Shown: in pieces, positions 13,875-16,529 of the stretch
Position numbering within the stretch: position 1 is the stretch's first letter
Layout of the letters: each line of letters opens with the position of its first letter
From: an uncultured Collinsella sp.
GTDB taxonomy: Bacteria > Actinomycetota > Coriobacteriia > Coriobacteriales > Coriobacteriaceae
Length of the DNA stretch: 16,529 nt
NCBI GenBank assembly: GCA_900549215.1
Contig: URNJ01000025.1
Coordinates: 1-16,529, forward strand
Direction of reading: 5' to 3'
Notes under the pieces: generated by a model
What the model was told of the DNA's origin: nothing
Seen by the model: the letters and a program-made list of their open reading frames with translations, nothing else
Databases searched by the model: none
Program-made: the position numbers and the translations under genes

Positions 13875-14007
13875 CGAACAATCGTTCGGAGTTATAGCTA
13901 AAGTATTGAGTTGCGGCGCGGCATTGTTAAACAATTTTGGATTCAGACGAGTTTTGTTTAATAGGTACTTAGATCTATTTAACAAAATCGAATGATGCTG
14001 TTTAAAC
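13875..14007. promoter_or_regulatory. AT-rich palindrome cluster upstream of the topoisomerase operon
   Basis: Several related dyads are packed here: CGAACAATCGTTCG (13875-13888), TTGTTAAACAA (13924-13934), a 13-bp inverted repeat TTTTGTTTAATAG (13952-13964) / CTATTTAACAAAA (13975-13987, one mismatch), and GTTTAAAC (14000-14007). The shared core TGTTTAA/TTAAACA recurs four times within about 85 bases. It looks like a multi-site operator or promoter region for the divergent transcripts. A 74-codon minus-strand frame covers it but has no coding character I trust. Confidence 0.5.
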
Positions 14008-14020
14008 GAGCGTGGCACAT

Positions 14021-14150
14021 CGACTGACAATCGGTCGCGCTTACTCGGGCAAAACCGAGTCGGTTCTGTCCGAGTAAGTTTGAAGGCGGTTGAAGACGCC
14101 CTATCTTGTTTGCGGCTGTTGGTTCAAATCGAACATTGGGACAGGCGTCT
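14021..14150. other. Three consecutive inverted repeats in a gene-free region
   Basis: CGACTGA (14021-14027) / TCGGTCG (14031-14037) has one G-T pair. CTTACTCGG (14040-14048) / CCGAGTAAG (14070-14078) is perfect and encloses AACCGA (14053-14058) / TCGGTT (14060-14065). AGACGCC (14094-14100) / GGCGTCT (14144-14150) closes the series and is followed by CATTTTATG. This could be a structured RNA or a set of protein sites. The rest of the gap up to the lipoprotein start (14151-14342) shows nothing I can name. Confidence 0.4.
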
Positions 14151-14342
14151 CATTTTATGGGCCGAGGGCGTGCGTATATGAGCCTTTTTGGTCCATAGGG
14201 GATGCTGGGCGGTTGCTAGTTGGGCCACGGGTCACTTCGCCGGCGCTGCTTCTTGCCATACGCTCATAGTGGAGGCCGATGCCACGGAGTCGACTTGGGA
14301 CTCGGGCAACGGATGAGCTGTAAGCCGAAAGGAGCGGTGAGG

Positions 14343-15359
14343 ATGATGAAGCCCATGACGAAGAAGCTGCTGTTAGGAATTCCCGCCGTGACGCTTTCGG
14401 CCGTGCTGGCTTGCACCCTTGCCGGTTGCGGCGGAAATGCGCCGAGTGGCTCGGGCGGGAGCGCACCTGTGCAGGAGAAGTCCAAGAAGGCCAAGGCCTA
14501 TGATTCGCAGACGGTCGAGGTAGCAGGCATTACCTATGAGTCTGTGGCTCACGGTACGTTCTATCGCGGCGACGCTAAGCTGCAGGACGGCTTTTACCTA
14601 CACGTCAAGATCACCAACAACAATGCAAAGAACAGGACGTTTGACTCCTTTAACGTGCATGCTGCCCAGGGCGATCTTGAGGCAGGCGACCCGTTGTTTA
14701 CTTCTGGCAAGGCGACCGTGCTCGACTACGTTGCAAGCGAGGCTCCCGATGAGCTTCACGAGGGCATCGATCTTTCCAAGAGGCCAGATATCGGCCCGGG
14801 CGAGACCGTTGAGTACGTGTATTTCTGGGCGCCCAAGACAGCGTACTACGGGCCCATCACTGTCGAGTTCGTAGACGCTTACGCCCCCGCCAAGAATCAT
14901 GAGGCCATGCACTTTGACACCACGGGATGCGAGACCAAGGAGTTTAAGGCGGCCGGCGGCGTGGCCGATTCTGGAGACGCGGCCAATATGACCGGCATCG
15001 ATTGCGCGTCGTACAGTATCGAGGCCGCCGATGGGTATACGCTGGATTCGTCCAACGAAGAGCACGAAAAGGCAGACTTCTTCCACGACGAGACTGGAGG
15101 ACGCCTGCACATCAGTATCTTCCCGCGTTCGCCGGAGGAAGAGGTTGCAAGCCTAGAGCAGGTCTACGAAGGCAAGGAGACAACAACCGACCAGGTCGAG
15201 TACAACGGCGTAACGTGGCTGCGCTTTACTGGTCCCGACAACGGTCATACGCTGTTTGCGACGGCTCCCGCAACGGGTGAAACCGTCCGCGTGTCGATTG
15301 GCTGGAAGATCGATTGGGACGCCGCCGTGCCCATGATGGAGGCGCTAAAGCTCAAGTAG
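14343..15359 (+). CDS. Secreted lipoprotein with a DUF5067/DUF4352-like domain
   Basis: 338 residues from ATG 14343, with AAAGGAG (14328-14334) eight bases upstream; the next codon is also ATG, and the longer frame from 14220 lacks a signal and ribosome site. Signal peptide: MMKPMTKK basic start, hydrophobic core, lipobox LAGC with Cys29, then a Gly/Ser/Ala-rich tether (about 30-45), so it should be anchored outside the membrane. Residues about 50-180 (VEVAGITYESVAHG, YLHVKITNNNAKNRTFDSF) look like the immunoglobulin-like DUF5067/DUF4352 fold of Gram-positive lipoproteins. Residues about 210-338 form a second, unrecognised domain with regular strands (GYTLDSS, RLHISIFP, TWLRFTG). Function unknown. 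It has its own terminator, so it appears monocistronic. Confidence 0.85.
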   Translation: MMKPMTKKLLLGIPAVTLSAVLACTLAGCGGNAPSGSGGSAPVQEKSKKAKAYDSQTVEVAGITYESVAHGTFYRGDAKLQDGFYLHVKITNNNAKNRTFDSFNVHAAQGDLEAGDPLFTSGKATVLDYVASEAPDELHEGIDLSKRPDIGPGETVEYVYFWAPKTAYYGPITVEFVDAYAPAKNHEAMHFDTTGCETKEFKAAGGVADSGDAANMTGIDCASYSIEAADGYTLDSSNEEHEKADFFHDETGGRLHISIFPRSPEEEVASLEQVYEGKETTTDQVEYNGVTWLRFTGPDNGHTLFATAPATGETVRVSIGWKIDWDAAVPMMEALKLK

Positions 15360-15386
15360 CGCTGTGATTCCCATGTCAGGCGACTC

Positions 15387-15422
15387 AGGGCTGGCTCCGA
15401 GTTATCGGGGCCAGCCCTTTTT
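15387..15422 (+). terminator. Intrinsic terminator after the lipoprotein gene
   Basis: Stem AGGGCTGGC (15387-15395) / GCCAGCCCT (15410-15418), with extra pairing inside (CCG/CGG), then a run of five T including the last stem base. It is 27 bases past the lipoprotein stop. Confidence 0.88.
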
Positions 15423-15449
15423 GGTGTTCGATGAGCAGGGCCAGTGCCT
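15387..15449 (+). repeat. Terminator-containing repeat, copy C
   Basis: The terminator and the following about 25 bases (TTCGATGAGCAGGGCCAGTG) closely match 16429-16490 in the same orientation. The match extends past the hairpin, so it is not explained by terminator function alone. Confidence 0.6.
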
Positions 15450-15505
15450 CGCACGGTTTCGGGTACAGCGGTGCGCCGTGCCGCAATGACAGACATGATT
15501 TTCAT

Positions 15506-15548
15506 AATGACATATATAGTTGACATTGCCTGATAGATGCAATATATT
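15506..15548 (+). promoter_or_regulatory. Promoter and candidate operator of the XRE regulator operon
   Basis: TTGACA (15520-15525), 17 bases, TATATT (15543-15548): a near-consensus promoter. A near-palindrome AATGACA (15506-15512) / TGACATT (15521-15527) overlaps the -35, a natural place for autorepression by the encoded helix-turn-helix protein. Start of translation follows at 15597. Confidence 0.75.
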
Positions 15549-15596
15549 TCTGCCATGTTGCAACGGATATCTGTCCATTACCACGAAAGGAACTCC

Positions 15597-15827
15597 ATGC
15601 CGGGCAAAAAGAACCTACGCATGAAGGCGGCGCGCGCGGCGGTTGGCCTTTCGCAAGCTGACTTGGCCGAGGCCGTGGGCGTTACGCGCCAGACCATCGG
15701 CCTGATCGAGGCGGGCGGCTACAACCCCACGCTCAATTTGTGCGTGGCAATCTGTAAAGCGCTACGCGTTACGTTGAACGACTTGTTTTGGGAAGACGAA
15801 AACGACGTCGACCCTGACGCTCTTTAG
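15597..15827 (+). CDS. Small XRE-type helix-turn-helix regulator
   Basis: 76 residues from ATG 15597, with AAAGGA just upstream; the longer frame from 15537 lies inside the promoter and is rejected. The whole protein is one HTH_3 domain: MKAARAAVGLSQADLAEAVG, VTRQTIGLIEAG, YNPTLNLCVAICKALRV, ending in LNDLFWEDEN. This compact type is common in Gram-positive bacteria, where it typically precedes a small membrane protein, as here (9-base gap). It probably represses its own promoter. The membrane partner may modulate it; that is inferred. Confidence 0.93.
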   Translation: MPGKKNLRMKAARAAVGLSQADLAEAVGVTRQTIGLIEAGGYNPTLNLCVAICKALRVTLNDLFWEDENDVDPDAL

Positions 15828-15836
15828 GAGTTCGCT

Positions 15837-16421
15837 ATGAAATTTGAAGATTTAAAACTCGTGCAAAAGTGGCGTGAATATGCCGGCCCAAAGGACGAGC
15901 GCCTGGAGGCTGAGAGCGCGAAGATCTACAAGATTGGTTTCGTGCTGCTTTCGTTTGGCATGTTGATGATCTTTTTCTACCAGTTTATAGCTCGACAGCT
16001 TGCGTGGGTTCACAGCGACGCTAGTGAAATGCCGCATGGCTTTGCAACGCCGTTCGAGGCAGCCATGTATTTGTGGCTCGTTCTCGTGATGTTGATTTGC
16101 GCAGGACTGCAAACGCGGAAGGGCTATGTCGATACCAATCGTTTTGGGCAAACCGAGCATCTTCCTATTGGATATTTCCTGCTTGTCAGCGGCCTTAGCG
16201 GCGCCGCGTTCGCGCTTGTTATTGCTGCAATGCGCTGTATCGCTGAGGCGCAGATCGTACCGCTCGAAAGCGTCTTTTGGTTGGCGAACCTGGCCACGGG
16301 CGTGTTCTGCGGTGCGACGATTTTCGCGGCCACGTTTGCTGCCCTGTGCGCAACGTTTTTCACGGCGAAAAGACGCCGTGCCAAGCTCGAGGCAGAACTC
16401 GACGACGCCAGCGATATCTAA
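15837..16421 (+). CDS. Four-helix membrane protein, partner of the XRE regulator
   Basis: 194 residues from ATG 15837; the ribosome site TAGGAG overlaps the stop of the regulator, so translation is coupled. A charged N-terminus (KDERLEAESAKIYK) leads into four predicted membrane segments at about 32-50, 77-92, 114-134 and 147-170. The C-terminus is basic then acidic (TAKRRRAKLEAELDD). It resembles DUF6773-like or similar small membrane proteins encoded beside short HTH regulators, but I am not sure of the family. Function unknown; sensing of envelope state or stress by the pair is a possibility. Confidence 0.85.
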   Translation: MKFEDLKLVQKWREYAGPKDERLEAESAKIYKIGFVLLSFGMLMIFFYQFIARQLAWVHSDASEMPHGFATPFEAAMYLWLVLVMLICAGLQTRKGYVDTNRFGQTEHLPIGYFLLVSGLSGAAFALVIAAMRCIAEAQIVPLESVFWLANLATGVFCGATIFAATFAALCATFFTAKRRRAKLEAELDDASDI

Positions 16422-16426
16422 TGCGC

Positions 16427-16466
16427 AAGGGGCTGGCTCTGGGATATCAGAGCCAGCCCCTTTTTG
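16427..16466 (+). terminator. Strong intrinsic terminator after the regulator-membrane operon
   Basis: Perfect 15-bp stem: AAGGGGCTGGCTCTG (16427-16441) / CAGAGCCAGCCCCTT (16448-16462), loop GGATAT, with T-run to 16465. It begins six bases after the stop codon. Confidence 0.92.
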
Positions 16467-16490
16467 TTCGACGAATAGGGTCAGCGCCGC
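16429..16490 (+). repeat. Terminator-containing repeat, copy D
   Basis: Second copy of the 15387-15449 repeat: same hairpin core GGGCTGGCTC and same downstream block (TTCGACGAATAGGGTCAG). Just beyond it is another small inverted repeat, GCCGCT (16486-16491) / AGCGGC (16497-16502). Confidence 0.6.
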
Positions 16491-16529
16491 TCAAAAAGCG
16501 GCTGAGAGCTAGCGGGACCCATCCGTACC

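Noticed and set aside
13806..14030. 74-codon minus-strand frame, or a 22-residue hydrophobic peptide (MDFVLVGIACGLGYATLTIY) at its end
   Set aside because: It covers the palindrome cluster and probable promoter, and there is no ribosome site; a tiny membrane peptide cannot be excluded but is unsupported.
14130..14140. GGTTCAAATC resembling a tRNA T-loop
   Set aside because: No acceptor, D or anticodon arms can be placed around it.
14279..14323. Possible 14-codon leader peptide (MPRSRLGTRATDEL) before the lipoprotein gene
   Set aside because: The GGAGG is only three bases from the ATG, the peptide has no run of regulatory codons, and no attenuator follows.

Overview
The window looks like a chromosomal segment of a gut Coriobacteriia actinobacterium, most likely Collinsella or a close relative. 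The base composition is moderately GC-rich, and the pattern fits: several short regulator-plus-effector units, strong AGGAGG ribosome sites, and a gyrase-like gene pair of the kind I associate with anaerobic gut bacteria. The assignment rests on protein resemblance from memory, not on a database search.

Left part (1-2250). A hypothetical membrane-type protein enters from the left edge (1-720). It is followed by a compact module: a consensus-like promoter (1010-1038), a very short predicted RNA ending in a strong intrinsic terminator (about 1045-1100), and a DUF3800 protein gene (1116-1793). Two 65-66-base direct repeats (741-805 and 1903-1968) bracket the module. A further structured stretch with mutually exclusive hairpins lies at 868-950. 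The promoter, tiny RNA, terminator, protein order resembles type III toxin-antitoxin and AbiF-like loci, and is the best candidate here for an underexplored system.

Middle part (2250-8690): reductive and electrophile-handling genes. A YqhD-like alcohol dehydrogenase and an aldo/keto reductase form a minus-strand operon, divergent from a LysR regulator. A MerR regulator (minus strand) is divergent from a plus-strand set: a carboxymuconolactone decarboxylase-cupin fusion and a Cys-nucleophile alpha/beta hydrolase, then, after a gap, an iron-sulfur-flavoprotein-like protein. The MerR intergenic region holds a 19-bp-spaced promoter with a dyad, which implies that MerR controls the plus-strand genes. 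A startless remnant of a flavodoxin-like gene also lies there.

Right part (8690-16529). First comes a 66-base inverted-repeat element and a decayed AAA-type ATPase gene (truncated, internally deleted, frameshifted). Next is a minus-strand operon for a divergent type IIA topoisomerase: a GyrB/ParE-like ATPase and a GyrA/ParC-like cleavage subunit. Upstream of it is an AT-rich region with a cluster of related palindromes and then three consecutive hairpins. A plus-strand lipoprotein gene follows, then a small XRE regulator and four-helix membrane protein operon, which is bracketed by two related terminator-containing repeats. I found no tRNA, rRNA, CRISPR array or transposase gene.
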